Shown piece by piece: positions 18,139-26,744 of a stretch of 64,000 nt of DNA (positions are counted from its first letter, which is position 1; each line of letters begins with the position of its first letter). A model generated the notes under the pieces. That model made no database searches. It worked only from the letters and a program-made list of their open reading frames with translations, and was not told the DNA's origin. A program made the translations under genes and the position numbers. Source of the stretch: Nocardioides lianchengensis (GTDB lineage: Bacteria > Actinomycetota > Actinomycetes > Propionibacteriales > Nocardioidaceae). The stretch is from positions 1-64,000 of the forward strand of contig NZ_FMZM01000001.1 in assembly GCF_900101465.1 (NCBI RefSeq), written 5' to 3'.

Positions 18139-18617
18139 GCCCGGACAGCCCCCACGGCCCCCACGGCCCCCACGGGCTCCGGCTGCGACCGGCGCGCTTC
18201 GACGACGCGGACCGGCTGCTGGCCTGGCGCAACGAGCGGTCCACGCGCGCCGCCTCCCTGACCCAGGACGTCATCGAACCCGCTGCCCACCGCTCCTGGC
18301 TCGAGCGGCGCCTCGCCGACGAGACCTGTCGGCTGCTCATCGTGGAGCTCGACGGGACCCCGGTCGGCCAGGTGCGGCTCGACCGCTCCGGCGGGGACGC
18401 GGAGGTGTCGATCGGGCTCGCCGAGCACGTGCGCGGACGCGGGGTCGGGGCCGAGGCGCTCCGGCTCGTCCGCGGCGCCCTCCCGTGGCCCGAGGTGATC
18501 CGCCTCCTCGCGCATGTGCGCGAGGAGAACGCGGCCTCGCTGCGGCTCTTCGCCGGCCTCGGGTACGACGAGCTGGGCCGCGACGACGGGGTCGTCGCGC
18601 TCGCTCGCCCGGTCTGA
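18135..18617 (+). CDS. pseH: GNAT acetyltransferase, PseH-like (UDP-4-amino-sugar N-acetyltransferase)
   Basis: A 160-residue GNAT enzyme with LRLRPARFDDADRLLAWRNE at the start (the WRN signature of PseH/RimJ-like enzymes), acetyl-CoA loop GLAEHVRGRGVGAEALRLV and a C-terminal ENAASLRLFAGLGY. In the pathway it acetylates the 4-amino group of UDP-4-amino-4,6-dideoxy-AltNAc. The N terminus has a GPHGPHGPHG tract made by three tandem nine-base units (about 18149-18175). The start overlaps the pseF stop (GTGA). The assignment leans on context. Confidence 0.78.
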   Translation: MSPDSPHGPHGPHGLRLRPARFDDADRLLAWRNERSTRAASLTQDVIEPAAHRSWLERRLADETCRLLIVELDGTPVGQVRLDRSGGDAEVSIGLAEHVRGRGVGAEALRLVRGALPWPEVIRLLAHVREENAASLRLFAGLGYDELGRDDGVVALARPV

Positions 18618-18690
18618 GCGAGCCTGCCCGAGGCGGGCGCGTGGGGGTGCGCCATGCTGTACGCGGCGTACTCGATCGGAAGGGCGGATC

Positions 18691-19746
18691 ATGTTCACAC
18701 TGGGTCACCGGACGGCCGGGGAGCCGCACCCGCCGCTCCTGGTCGCGGAGATCGGCGCCAACCACGACGGCGACGTCGTCAAGGCCGAGACCATGGTCCG
18801 GGCGCTGGCCGAGCAGGGCGCCGAGGCGATCAAGTTCCAGCTCTACACGGCGGCCGAGCTCGTCGCCGACCACGACCGCGACGTGACCTGGGGACCGGCC
18901 GGACGGCAGCGGACCGAGCGGATCGGGCCGATGTTCGACCGGCTGTCGCTCCCGCGCGAGGCGGTCCGCGACCTGATGGCGCTCGGCGAGGAGCTGGGCA
19001 TGGTCTCGTTCGCCACGCCGTTCAGCGAGGACGGCGTCGACTACCTGGAGAGCGTCGGGGTGCCCGGCTACAAGGTGGCCGCCTCCGACGTCGGCCACCT
19101 GCCGTTCCTGCGGCACCTCGCCCGGACCGGCAAGCCGGTGATCCTGTCGCTGGGCAAGTGCACCCTGAGCGAGGCGGACGAGGCTGTCGAGACCCTCCTC
19201 GGCGAGGGCGTCGCGAGCCTGAGCCTGCTCCACTGCGTCGCCGAGTACCCCGCGCCGATCGACGAGATGAACCTGCGCGCGATCCCGCTGCTGCAGCAGA
19301 TGTACCCCGAGGCCGTCATCGGGCTCTCCGACCACAGCCTCGGGTCGACGGCCGCGATCGCGGCGGTCGCCCTCGGTGCCGGCATCGTCGAGAAGCACGT
19401 GACCCCCTCCCAGGACGACGACGGCCCGGACCACTGGTTCAGCCTGCCGATCGCGGAGGTCGGGGCGCTGACCCGGGCCCTGGCCGACGCGCACCTCGCG
19501 CTCGGGGAGCCCGGCTCGGCGCGCAAGCACGTCGTGGGCGGCGAGGTCGCCGAGCGTCGTACGGCGATCCGCTCCCTCATCCTCGCGCGCGCCATGAGCG
19601 CGGGGGAGCGGGTGACGGCCGAGGACGTGAAGATCGTGCGGCCCGGCACGGGCCTGGCGCCGCGCTACCTCGACGCCGTCGTCGGGATGGCGCTCAGCGA
19701 GGACCTGCCCGCGAACACCCCCCTGACGTGGGACTCGTTCAAGTGA
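18691..19746 (+). CDS. pseI: Pseudaminic acid synthase
   Basis: A 351-residue NeuB/PseI family synthase condensing phosphoenolpyruvate with 2,4-diacetamido-2,4,6-trideoxy-altropyranose. TIM-barrel motifs: LLVAEIGANHDGD, EAIKFQLYT, ISLG-type VILSLGKCTL, HCVAEYPAP, GLSDHSLG, and VEKHVTPSQDDDGPDHWFSL. A C-terminal SAF domain (about 285-351, RTAIRSLILARAMSAGERV) follows, giving the full family length. ATG 18691 is preceded by GGAAGGGCGG. Its last 8 bases overlap the convergent pseG. Confidence 0.88.
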   Translation: MFTLGHRTAGEPHPPLLVAEIGANHDGDVVKAETMVRALAEQGAEAIKFQLYTAAELVADHDRDVTWGPAGRQRTERIGPMFDRLSLPREAVRDLMALGEELGMVSFATPFSEDGVDYLESVGVPGYKVAASDVGHLPFLRHLARTGKPVILSLGKCTLSEADEAVETLLGEGVASLSLLHCVAEYPAPIDEMNLRAIPLLQQMYPEAVIGLSDHSLGSTAAIAAVALGAGIVEKHVTPSQDDDGPDHWFSLPIAEVGALTRALADAHLALGEPGSARKHVVGGEVAERRTAIRSLILARAMSAGERVTAEDVKIVRPGTGLAPRYLDAVVGMALSEDLPANTPLTWDSFK

Positions 19747-20770
19747 CCCGGGACTCGAGGAGCCCGAGCAGCCGGTCGGCCGCCCGGCCCCGGCCCCGGC
19801 CGTCCACCAGGGCCCAGCCCGCCTGACGCAGTCGGTGCTGCTGGGCGTCGTCGCCGAGCACGCCGCGCAAGGCGGTGACGGCCTCGTCGGTGTCCCGGCG
19901 CAGGGCCGAGAGACGGCCGATGCCGACCGCCAGGCCGGTGCTGGTCGCCAGCCGGTAGCCCTCCTCCTGGTTGTCGACCACCGAGACCAGCGCGCAGGCG
20001 CAGCCCAGGCAGGCCAGCTCGACCAGGGACGTCCCGGACGCACTCACGACCAGGTCGGCGCGGACGGCGAGTGCCATCAGGGACGGGGGCGGACCGGTCA
20101 CGGTGAGCCGCTGTCCGCTGGTCCACGGCGCCTCGGCGACCGCGTCGCGCAGCTCGCGCCGCGGTGCGACGACGGTGACGTCCATCGCCACCCCGGTCCG
20201 CGCCAGCGCCGTCGCCACCACCGGCCCGGCCCCGTAGGCGTCGGTGCCGCCGAAGTAGGCGAGCACCTGGGGGCGCGACGCTCGCCGTACCGCGAGCGGG
20301 GCGGGGGGTCGCAGGCGCAGCACCTCGTCGCGGACGAGGGCGTAGCGCGGGCCGGTCAGCACCGGCAGCCCCGGGGGGTAGTCCGCGGGCGTGACCCCCA
20401 GGTTCTGGTCGAGGTAGAGGTCGGCCACCAGGTCCCGCGCGTCGCGGTCGACCACGGCCAGGACCGGTCGGCCTCCGGCCCCCAGTCGCGCGCTGAGCGC
20501 GGGGGTGGCGACGTACGAGTCGAGCACCGTCGCGTGCGCCCCGAGTGCCTCCAGCACCGGGAGCGCGTCCGTCACGGGACCCGCGGCCGGGTGGACGCCG
20601 AAGCCGCGCGCGGCCACCTGGTCGGCCGCCCACGGGACGCTCTCGAAGTCGGCGACGACCTCGCACCGGACACCGCGGGCGGCGAGCTCCTCGGCGAGCG
20701 CCACGCAGCGCATGACGTGGCCGGTGCCGCGGACGGGGCCGAGGTCGCACAGGAACGCCACGGTCGTCAT
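19739..20770 (-). CDS. pseG: UDP-2,4-diacetamido-2,4,6-trideoxy-altropyranose hydrolase
   Basis: A 343-residue GT-B-fold hydrolase that removes UDP from the Pse precursor. The N-terminal motif GPVRGTGHVMRCVALAEEL holds His18, aligned with the catalytic His of Campylobacter PseG. The C-terminal half has ADLVVSASGTSLVELACLGC and VDNQEEGYRLA, the nucleotide-binding region. It is transcribed against its pathway neighbours, overlapping pseI by 8 bases at the 3' end and starting 51 bases from pseB. Confidence 0.85.
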   Translation of the reverse strand: MTTVAFLCDLGPVRGTGHVMRCVALAEELAARGVRCEVVADFESVPWAADQVAARGFGVHPAAGPVTDALPVLEALGAHATVLDSYVATPALSARLGAGGRPVLAVVDRDARDLVADLYLDQNLGVTPADYPPGLPVLTGPRYALVRDEVLRLRPPAPLAVRRASRPQVLAYFGGTDAYGAGPVVATALARTGVAMDVTVVAPRRELRDAVAEAPWTSGQRLTVTGPPPSLMALAVRADLVVSASGTSLVELACLGCACALVSVVDNQEEGYRLATSTGLAVGIGRLSALRRDTDEAVTALRGVLGDDAQQHRLRQAGWALVDGRGRGRAADRLLGLLESRVT

Positions 20771-20807
20771 CGTCGGGGCGCCGGGGTCCCAGGGCGTGGC
20801 ACGGGCC

Positions 20808-20813
20808 TAGGAT
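20808..20813 (+). promoter_or_regulatory. -10 box of pseB
   Basis: TAGGAT 8 bases before the GTG start of pseB, in a 51-base gap shared with the divergent pseG. The spacing implies a leaderless message. Confidence 0.5.
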
Positions 20814-20821
20814 AGGCGCTC

Positions 20822-21802
20822 GTGTCCGTCCTCCAGCGCGCCAGCCTCCTGATCACGGGCGGCACCGGGTCCTTCGGCAAGACCTTCACCCGATACGCGC
20901 TCGACCACCTCGACCCGGCCCGTCTGGTCATCTACTCCCGCGACGAGCTGAAGCAGTACGAGATGCGTCAGCAGTTCGGCGACGACCCGCGGTTGCGCTG
21001 GTTCCTCGGCGACGTCCGCGACGAGCGCCGCCTCGCCCGGGCCATGCACGGCGTCGACCACGTGGTTCACGCCGCCGCCCTCAAGCAGGTGGACACGGCG
21101 GAGTACAACCCGTTCGAGTTCGTGAAGACCAATGTGCTCGGCAGCCAGAACGTGATCGAGGCGGCGATCGACACCGGGGTCCAGAAGGTCGTGGCGCTCT
21201 CGACCGACAAGGCCTCGAGCCCGATCAACCTCTACGGCGCGACGAAGCTGACCGCGGACAAACTGTTCATCTCCGGGAACCACTACGCCGCCGGCTACGA
21301 CACGAGGTTCGCCGTCGTGCGGTACGGCAACGTCATGGGGAGCCGGGGTTCGGTCATCCCCTACTTCCGGCGGCTGGCCGCCGAGGGGCGGTCGCTGCCC
21401 ATCACCGACCTGCGGTGCACCCGCTTCTTCATCACCCTCGAGCAGGCGGTGCGGATGGTGGTCGACACCTTCGACCTCATGCAGGGCGGCGAGCTGCTCG
21501 TGCCCCGCATCCCCTCGATGAAGGTGACGGACCTGGCGCAGGCGATCGCGCCCGGTGCGGAGATGCACGACGTCGGGCTGCGCCCGGGGGAGAAGCTCCA
21601 CGAGGAGATGATCAGTCCCGAGGAGGGCCGCCGCGCCCTGGTCCTCGAGGACGGTCGCTACTACGTCATCCAGCCGGACCTCGCGACCTGGGGCTACCGG
21701 GCCCCGTCGGGGACGACGCCCGTCGGTCCGGGGTTCGCCTACCGCTCCGACACCAACGACGAGTGGTACACCCGCGACCAGATCGCCGCGATCCTCGCCT
21801 GA
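20822..21802 (+). CDS. pseB: UDP-N-acetylglucosamine 4,6-dehydratase (inverting)
   Basis: A 326-residue short-chain dehydrogenase/reductase, the first Pse pathway enzyme, converting UDP-GlcNAc to the 4-keto-6-deoxy-L-arabino-hexose. NADP site LLITGGTGSFGKTF (residues 9-22). Catalytic residues Asp129, Lys130 and Tyr138 in STDKASSPINLYGATK correspond to Asp132/Lys133/Tyr141 of Helicobacter FlaA1. The DK pair separates PseB from retaining PglF-type enzymes, supporting Pse rather than legionaminic acid. GTG 20822 follows a TAGGAT box. Confidence 0.92.
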   Translation: MSVLQRASLLITGGTGSFGKTFTRYALDHLDPARLVIYSRDELKQYEMRQQFGDDPRLRWFLGDVRDERRLARAMHGVDHVVHAAALKQVDTAEYNPFEFVKTNVLGSQNVIEAAIDTGVQKVVALSTDKASSPINLYGATKLTADKLFISGNHYAAGYDTRFAVVRYGNVMGSRGSVIPYFRRLAAEGRSLPITDLRCTRFFITLEQAVRMVVDTFDLMQGGELLVPRIPSMKVTDLAQAIAPGAEMHDVGLRPGEKLHEEMISPEEGRRALVLEDGRYYVIQPDLATWGYRAPSGTTPVGPGFAYRSDTNDEWYTRDQIAAILA

Positions 21803-21830
21803 CGCGGGCGCGGACGAGAGGAGGAGCAGC

Positions 21831-22955
21831 GTGCTTCCGTACGGTCGGCAGTCCATCTCCGACGCCGACATCGACGCGGTCGTCGCCGCTCTCCGGGGCG
21901 ACTGGCTGACCACGGGTCCGCTCGTGGCCGAGCTCGAGCAGCGGATCGGGGAGCTGGCGGGCGGGCACCGCGCCGTCTCCTGCACCTCGGGTACGGCGGC
22001 GCTGCACATGGCGTACGCCGCCGCCGGGGTGGGGCCCGGCGACGAGGTGGTGTGCACCCCGATGACGTTCGTCGCGTCGGCCTCGGGCGCCAGCCTGCTC
22101 GGTGCCTCCGTGGTCTTCGCCGACATCGATCCCGAGACCGGCCTGATCGACCCCGACGCCGTCGCCGCCGCCGTGGGCGAGCGCACCAAGGTCGTGACCG
22201 CCGTCGACTACGCGGGTCAGCCCGCCGACTACGGCCGGCTCCAGCCGCTCGCCAACGAGGTCGGGGCCCTCACCCTCGCCGACGCCGCCCACTCGATCGG
22301 GGCCACGCTGGACGGCCGGCCGGTCGGCGACCTCGCCGACATGACGACCTTCTCGTTCTTCCCGACCAAGAACCTGACGACCGGCGAGGGGGGCGCGGCC
22401 GTGTTCCGGGACCCGGCCCTCGCCCAGCGCGCCCACGAGTTCCACTTCATCGGGCTGGTCCGCGACCCGGCCCGCTTCCGGATGACCGACGAGGGGCCGT
22501 GGCACCAGGAGGTGCACGAGCTGGGCGTGAACTACCGGCTCACCGACGTCGCGTCCGCCCTCGGGCTGTCGCAGCTGAACCGGCTCGAGGCGTTCAAGCG
22601 GCGCCGCGCGGAGATCGTGGCGCGGTACGACGAGCGGCTCGCCGACGTACCCGGCCTCGCGCTGCCCGGGCGCCGCCCGGGGGCGGACCCGGTGTGGCAC
22701 CTCTACCCGGTCCGGGTCCTGGAGGGCCGCCGGCGCGAGGTCTACGACCGGATGCGGGCGGCGGGCATCGGCGTCCAGGTCAACTACATCCCCGTCTACT
22801 GGCACCCGGTCTACGCGGACCTGGGTCACCGTCGGGGCGCGTGCCCGAACGCCGAGGCCTTCTACGCGCAGGAGCTCTCGCTCCCGCTGTTCCCGGACCT
22901 CACCGACGACGACGTCGACCGCGTCGTCGACGCCCTCCGCGCCGCGCTGCGCTGA
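21831..22955 (+). CDS. pseC: UDP-4-amino-4,6-dideoxy-N-acetyl-altrosamine transaminase
   Basis: A 374-residue DegT/DnrJ/EryC1 aminotransferase that aminates the PseB product at C4. PLP Lys180 in SFFPTKNLTTGEGG; SGTAALHMA binds the cofactor phosphate; DAAHSIGA holds the Asp for the pyridine nitrogen. The C-terminal GVQVNYIPVYWHPVY is typical of PseC. GTG 21831 has a strong ribosome site (GAGGAGGAG, 21818-21826). It lies 28 bases after pseB, in the same operon. Confidence 0.92.
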   Translation: MLPYGRQSISDADIDAVVAALRGDWLTTGPLVAELEQRIGELAGGHRAVSCTSGTAALHMAYAAAGVGPGDEVVCTPMTFVASASGASLLGASVVFADIDPETGLIDPDAVAAAVGERTKVVTAVDYAGQPADYGRLQPLANEVGALTLADAAHSIGATLDGRPVGDLADMTTFSFFPTKNLTTGEGGAAVFRDPALAQRAHEFHFIGLVRDPARFRMTDEGPWHQEVHELGVNYRLTDVASALGLSQLNRLEAFKRRRAEIVARYDERLADVPGLALPGRRPGADPVWHLYPVRVLEGRRREVYDRMRAAGIGVQVNYIPVYWHPVYADLGHRRGACPNAEAFYAQELSLPLFPDLTDDDVDRVVDALRAALR

Positions 22956-22961
22956 GCGGTC

Positions 22962-24350
22962 TCAGTCCCGCCCACCCCGCCGCCGGGCCGCGCGCCGGGC
23001 ACGCCGCCAGCGGCGCCGGAGCCGGTTGCGCTGCCGGGTGAGGCGCCGGCGCAGCTCGCGAAGCCGGGACGGCCGGCGGGTCAGTCGGACGAGCAGGGCG
23101 GCGACCCGCTCGGTGGACCGTCCGTCGATCCCACCGTGGTGGTAGTGCGACAGCCGGAGCTCGGTGCGGGCCGCCAGCTCCGAGCGGACCGCCGGGTCCA
23201 CGAGGATGGCCCGCAGCTCGGCGGCCAGCTCGTCGGGCTCCGCCTCGACGACCCCGCTCTCGCCGTCGAAGGCGGGCGGGATCGGGCGCAGCGCCACGCC
23301 GACGAGGTTGACGGCGGGCGTGCCGGCCAGCATCGCCTCCACCAGCAGGTTGGAGTCGACGGCGACCAGGACGTCCGAGCCGGCGACCCACGGCTCCGGG
23401 TCGTCGGTGGCGTAGGCGAACCGCTGGTCGGTCGGCCCGTGCTCGGACACCAGGCGGTGGAGCAGGTCCCGGCCGGCGGCGACGTTGTTGGGCCGGTCCT
23501 TGACGACCGCGTTCACTCGCACGCCCGAGCGCTCCAGCTCCACGCAGGCCGCGACGAAGGCGCTGAGGGTCCGGGCGTGCGCCGCGCCGGTCTCCTGCGC
23601 CGTCAGGTGGGCCGACCAGGTGGTGCCGAACACGACGATCGGCGCGTCGGGGTCGAGGTCGTGCTCGGCGAGCAGGTCCCGGCGGAGCCGCTCGCGCTCG
23701 TGACGCAGCGACGCGTAGACGTCCCAGGACGGGTTGCCGGTGACCTCGATCCGCTCGCGGGCGATCCCGAGGTCGAGATAGCCCTCGGCGCCGCGCTCGC
23801 CGTAGACGACGAGGGTGTCGGCCAGCAGATGGGCGTGGACGGTGTAGGGGTCGACCAGGGCGATCGCGTGGGCCAGGTGCACCGTCGGGATGCCGTGAGC
23901 ACCGGCCCAGGCGGTCGCGACCTTCGAGCGCTGCACGATGTCCTCGCTGGTCGCGAACAGCACGACGTCGTAGGCCTCGTCGACGCGGGCGAGCGCGTCG
24001 AGCACCTCGACGGCGATCGGGACGTCGACGGCCAGCCGGGTCCGGAGGTGGCCGGCGACCTGGGCGGCGGACTCCGCGTCGAGGTCGTCGGGTGCCCAGG
24101 AGGCGGTCCGCAGGTGTCGTCGGAGCGCTCGCTGCAGGGGTGCCGACCGTGCCGTCGTCCGACGACGCGGCGGGTGGAGGCTCTCGACGGTGACCAGCTC
24201 GCACCCGTGCGCAGCAGCGATGCGGCGCAGGTGGTCGGTGACGAGGGCGGCCGGGGTGACGACGACGTCCACGCGCACCCGGGCGAGGTAGCTGTCGAGG
24301 ACGTGCTGCTGTTTGTCCCAGAGGTAGCTCAGGAGAGCGGTGGGCCTCAT
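22962..24350 (-). CDS. GT-B-like glycosyltransferase / CDP-glycerol-transferase-like protein
   Basis: A 462-residue cytosolic protein with two Rossmann-like halves: an N-terminal half (LLSYLWDKQQHVLDSYLARV, VVLFATSEDIVQRSKV) and a C-terminal half with PIVVFGTTWSAHLTA, a DVLVAVDSNLLVEAMLAGTPAVNL nucleotide-site motif and LSHYHHGGIDGRSTERVA, as in teichoic-acid glycerophosphotransferases and UDP-sugar epimerase-like transferases. The last 40 residues are almost all Arg/Leu and could bind the membrane or an anionic polymer. Convergent with pseC after 6 bases and coupled (ATGA) to the unknown gene upstream. Likely the transferase using CMP-Pse, by context only. Confidence 0.62.
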   Translation of the reverse strand: MRPTALLSYLWDKQQHVLDSYLARVRVDVVVTPAALVTDHLRRIAAAHGCELVTVESLHPPRRRTTARSAPLQRALRRHLRTASWAPDDLDAESAAQVAGHLRTRLAVDVPIAVEVLDALARVDEAYDVVLFATSEDIVQRSKVATAWAGAHGIPTVHLAHAIALVDPYTVHAHLLADTLVVYGERGAEGYLDLGIARERIEVTGNPSWDVYASLRHERERLRRDLLAEHDLDPDAPIVVFGTTWSAHLTAQETGAAHARTLSAFVAACVELERSGVRVNAVVKDRPNNVAAGRDLLHRLVSEHGPTDQRFAYATDDPEPWVAGSDVLVAVDSNLLVEAMLAGTPAVNLVGVALRPIPPAFDGESGVVEAEPDELAAELRAILVDPAVRSELAARTELRLSHYHHGGIDGRSTERVAALLVRLTRRPSRLRELRRRLTRQRNRLRRRWRRARRAARRRGGRD

Positions 24351-25168
24351 GCCGGACCGCCGTCGAAGACGCGGTAGTGCTGCTCGAGGAGCTGCCGGGC
24401 CAGCGGGTAGTCGGAGGCCAGCGTGACGTCGGCGCCGTGCCGCATCCGGCGTGCGCACCCCGTCGACCAGGCGCCCAGGATCCGGGTGACCTGGTCGTCC
24501 ACCGCGTGCGCCGCCTGCCAGGCGTCGTACTCCTCGGCGCGCTGCGGGGGCAGGACGGACGCGATCTCGAGCGACGCCAGCCGCTGCGCGAGCTGAGCGA
24601 CGACCGCGAAGCAGAGGTAGCGGGTCCGGCTCGTCGTCAGCAGCGGGTCGAGGTCGGCCGGGCCGGGGTCGTCGGGTACGTCGGGCGCGGGCGTTCCGAC
24701 CGGGTCCAGGATCACGAGGCGGCGCGGCGCAGTCGCGTCGGGGAGGGCCGCGCCGAGCACGCCGTCGAGGGTGACGGCGAGGTCGAGGAGCCGCGGGTCG
24801 TACGGCAGCCACGACAGCACGCGCCGCCAGCGGTGGGTCCGGTCGAGCGGGGCCAGCACGGAGTCCCCACCCCCCAGCAGCACGCCGTACGGCACTGCGC
24901 GCGAGAGCGCCAACCCGGCCCCGGCCGCGTGCGCCTCGAGGTCACCGGGGACGTCGTCACCCGCGAGCAGCAGGAGGACCCGGCGACCAGGAGCGTCGTG
25001 CGTGCGTACGGCGGCGCGCCAGTCGTCGCCGGTGTCACCCCTGACCAGGGTCGTCCCGCCCTGCGGGGAGCGGTGGCGCCGGGTCAGGTGCTCGACGATC
25101 GTCTCGGCGAGCAGGGCGAGCGGCTCCGGTCGCGCCGGCGGGGCCGAGGGGACTGGCGGCACGAGCAT
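24347..25168 (-). CDS. Unknown protein of the Pse island
   Basis: A 273-residue soluble protein that I do not recognise. I start it at ATG 25168 (MLVPPVPSAPPARPEP); a longer frame exists but is Arg-rich junk. It has a Rossmann-like first half (RRVLLLLAGDDVPGDLEAHAAGAG, RRLVILDPVGTPAPD) and a helical C terminus (YLCFAVVAQLAQRLASLEIASVLPP, QVTRILGAWSTGCARRMRHG). Its stop overlaps the transferase start (ATGA at 24347-24350), so it is made together with that enzyme and may process or deliver the glycan. Function unknown. Confidence 0.62.
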   Translation of the reverse strand: MLVPPVPSAPPARPEPLALLAETIVEHLTRRHRSPQGGTTLVRGDTGDDWRAAVRTHDAPGRRVLLLLAGDDVPGDLEAHAAGAGLALSRAVPYGVLLGGGDSVLAPLDRTHRWRRVLSWLPYDPRLLDLAVTLDGVLGAALPDATAPRRLVILDPVGTPAPDVPDDPGPADLDPLLTTSRTRYLCFAVVAQLAQRLASLEIASVLPPQRAEEYDAWQAAHAVDDQVTRILGAWSTGCARRMRHGADVTLASDYPLARQLLEQHYRVFDGGPA

Positions 25169-25328
25169 CCTTCCGTCGCGTCCCACCGAGCGGCGGGCAG
25201 CGCGATTATGCCTGGCGCGGGCCCCGACCCGACGACCGCCGTTGGGTCGGGGCGGGCCCACCCCTCATGTCCCACATCCCGGAACCGATGTGCACATGGT
25301 GAGACGGGCGCCGTACAGTCTGTCTCAG
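25169..25328 (+). promoter_or_regulatory. Promoter region of the riboswitch-thrC operon
   Basis: No gene is visible. TACAGT at 25314-25319 is a good -10 and puts transcription start near 25326, at the 5' edge of the riboswitch. A perfect 10-base palindrome atgtgcacat (25288-25297) lies at about -33, where a repressor could act. Confidence 0.5.
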
Positions 25329-25467
25329 CTCATCAAGAGGGACTGAGGGAACGGCCCAGTGAAGTCCCGGCAACCGCCACGAGCCTCCGCCTCCCGGACT
25401 TCGGGATCGGACGTGGAGACGGTGCCAATTCCGCCCGGACCGCGACGGTCGCGCCGGGGAAGATGAG
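25329..25467 (+). promoter_or_regulatory. SAM-I (S-box) riboswitch
   Basis: The S-adenosylmethionine aptamer is recognisable by its conserved core: ctcatcaagaggg at the 5' side, gtgaagtcccggcaacc (25359-25375), ggtgccaattcc (25421-25432), and closing gatgag (25462-25467), which pairs with ctcatc (25329-25334) as P1. The Shine-Dalgarno run GAGGAGGAGG begins inside the 3' strand of P1, so SAM binding, which stabilises P1, would hide the ribosome site; control is thus likely translational. It precedes the threonine-synthase-like gene. Confidence 0.92.
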
Positions 25468-25478
25468 GAGGAGGACTC

Positions 25479-26744
25479 ATGAGCGCTGTTGTCACCGAGA
25501 AGAAGACCCTGCGTGAGGGTGCGTTCGGCAACGCCACCGCCCTCTCCTGCCGCGAGTGCGGGCACCAGGTCGAGCTCGGCCCGTTCTACGCGTGTCCGGA
25601 GTGCTTCGGACCCCTCGAGATCGCCTACGACTTCCCGCAGGTGACGCGCGAGGAGATCGAGGCCGGCCCCCGCAACATCTGGCGCTACAAGGCGCTGCTC
25701 CCCGTGCCGGACGACATCGAGCAGAGCCCCAACATGGAGCCCGGCTTCACCCGGCTGCTGAAGGCCCACAACCTGGGTGCCACGCTCGGCATCGACAACC
25801 TGTGGGTCAAGGACGACAGCACCAACCCGACCAACTCCTTCAAGGACCGTGTCGTCGCCTGCGCCCTGAGCGCGGCCCGCGAGCTCGACGCGAAGGTCTT
25901 CGCCTGTCCCTCGACCGGCAACCTGGCCAACGCGGTCGCCGCGGCCGGTGCCCGGGCCGGGATCAAGACCGTGGTCTTCATCCCCAGCAACCTGGAGAAG
26001 CCCAAGCAGGTCAACTCGGCGGTCTACACCGAGAACCTGGTCGCGGTCGACGGCAACTACGACGACGTCAACAAGCTCGCCTCGGAGATCGCGGGCGAAG
26101 AGGACGGGTGGGCGTTCGTCAACGTCAACGTCCGTCCCTACTACGCCGAGGGCTCCAAGACCCTGGGCTACGAGATCGCCGAGCAGCTCGGCTGGCGGCT
26201 GCCCGACCAGATCGTGATCCCGGTCGCGTCCGGCTCCCAGCTGACCAAGGTGCACAAGGCCTTCCAGGAGCTGATCAAGCTCGGCCTGGTCGAGGACAAG
26301 CCCTACAAGGTGTACGGCGCCCAGGCCACCGGCTGCTCGCCCGTCTCGGTCGCCTACAAGGCCGGCGTCGACGCGATCCGTCCGGTCAAGCCGGACACCA
26401 TCGCCAAGAGCCTGGCCATCGGCAACCCGGCCGACGGGATCTACGTCCTCGACATCTGCCGCGAGACCGGCGGAGCCGTCGAGGACATCAGCGACGACGA
26501 GGTCCGCGAGGCGATCGTACTGCTGGCCCGCACCGAGGGCATCTTCACCGAGACCGCCGGCGGCACCACCGTGGGCGTGCTGAAGAAGCTCGTCGAGTCC
26601 GGTCAGCTGGACACCTCGCTGGAGACCGTCGTCATCAACACCGGGCACGGGCTCAAGACGCTCGACGCGGTCGCCGACTCGGTCGGCCCGATCGCGACCA
26701 TCGCGCCGTCGTACGCCGCCTTCGTGGCGACCGGCCTGGCCTGA
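25479..26744 (+). CDS. thrC: Threonine-synthase-like PLP enzyme under a SAM riboswitch
   Basis: A 421-residue fold-type II PLP enzyme of the threonine synthase family, which acts on O-phosphohomoserine. An N-terminal zinc-ribbon-like segment (Cys24, Cys27, Cys39, Cys42) precedes the catalytic domain. PLP Lys122 is in NPTNSFKDR and CPSTGNLANAVAA contacts the cofactor phosphate; IVIPVASGSQLTK and GIFTETAGGTTVGVLKKL follow. Homology says threonine synthase. The SAM riboswitch and the sulfur-carrier gene 66 bases downstream point to a thiol product (homocysteine) instead or as well; this is inference. Confidence 0.85.
   Translation: MSAVVTEKKTLREGAFGNATALSCRECGHQVELGPFYACPECFGPLEIAYDFPQVTREEIEAGPRNIWRYKALLPVPDDIEQSPNMEPGFTRLLKAHNLGATLGIDNLWVKDDSTNPTNSFKDRVVACALSAARELDAKVFACPSTGNLANAVAAAGARAGIKTVVFIPSNLEKPKQVNSAVYTENLVAVDGNYDDVNKLASEIAGEEDGWAFVNVNVRPYYAEGSKTLGYEIAEQLGWRLPDQIVIPVASGSQLTKVHKAFQELIKLGLVEDKPYKVYGAQATGCSPVSVAYKAGVDAIRPVKPDTIAKSLAIGNPADGIYVLDICRETGGAVEDISDDEVREAIVLLARTEGIFTETAGGTTVGVLKKLVESGQLDTSLETVVINTGHGLKTLDAVADSVGPIATIAPSYAAFVATGLA

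Noticed and set aside
17437..25168. Legionaminic or sialic acid pathway
   Set aside because: PseB has the Asp-Lys-Tyr triad of inverting dehydratases and the full PseC/PseG/PseH set is present without a NeuC-type epimerase.
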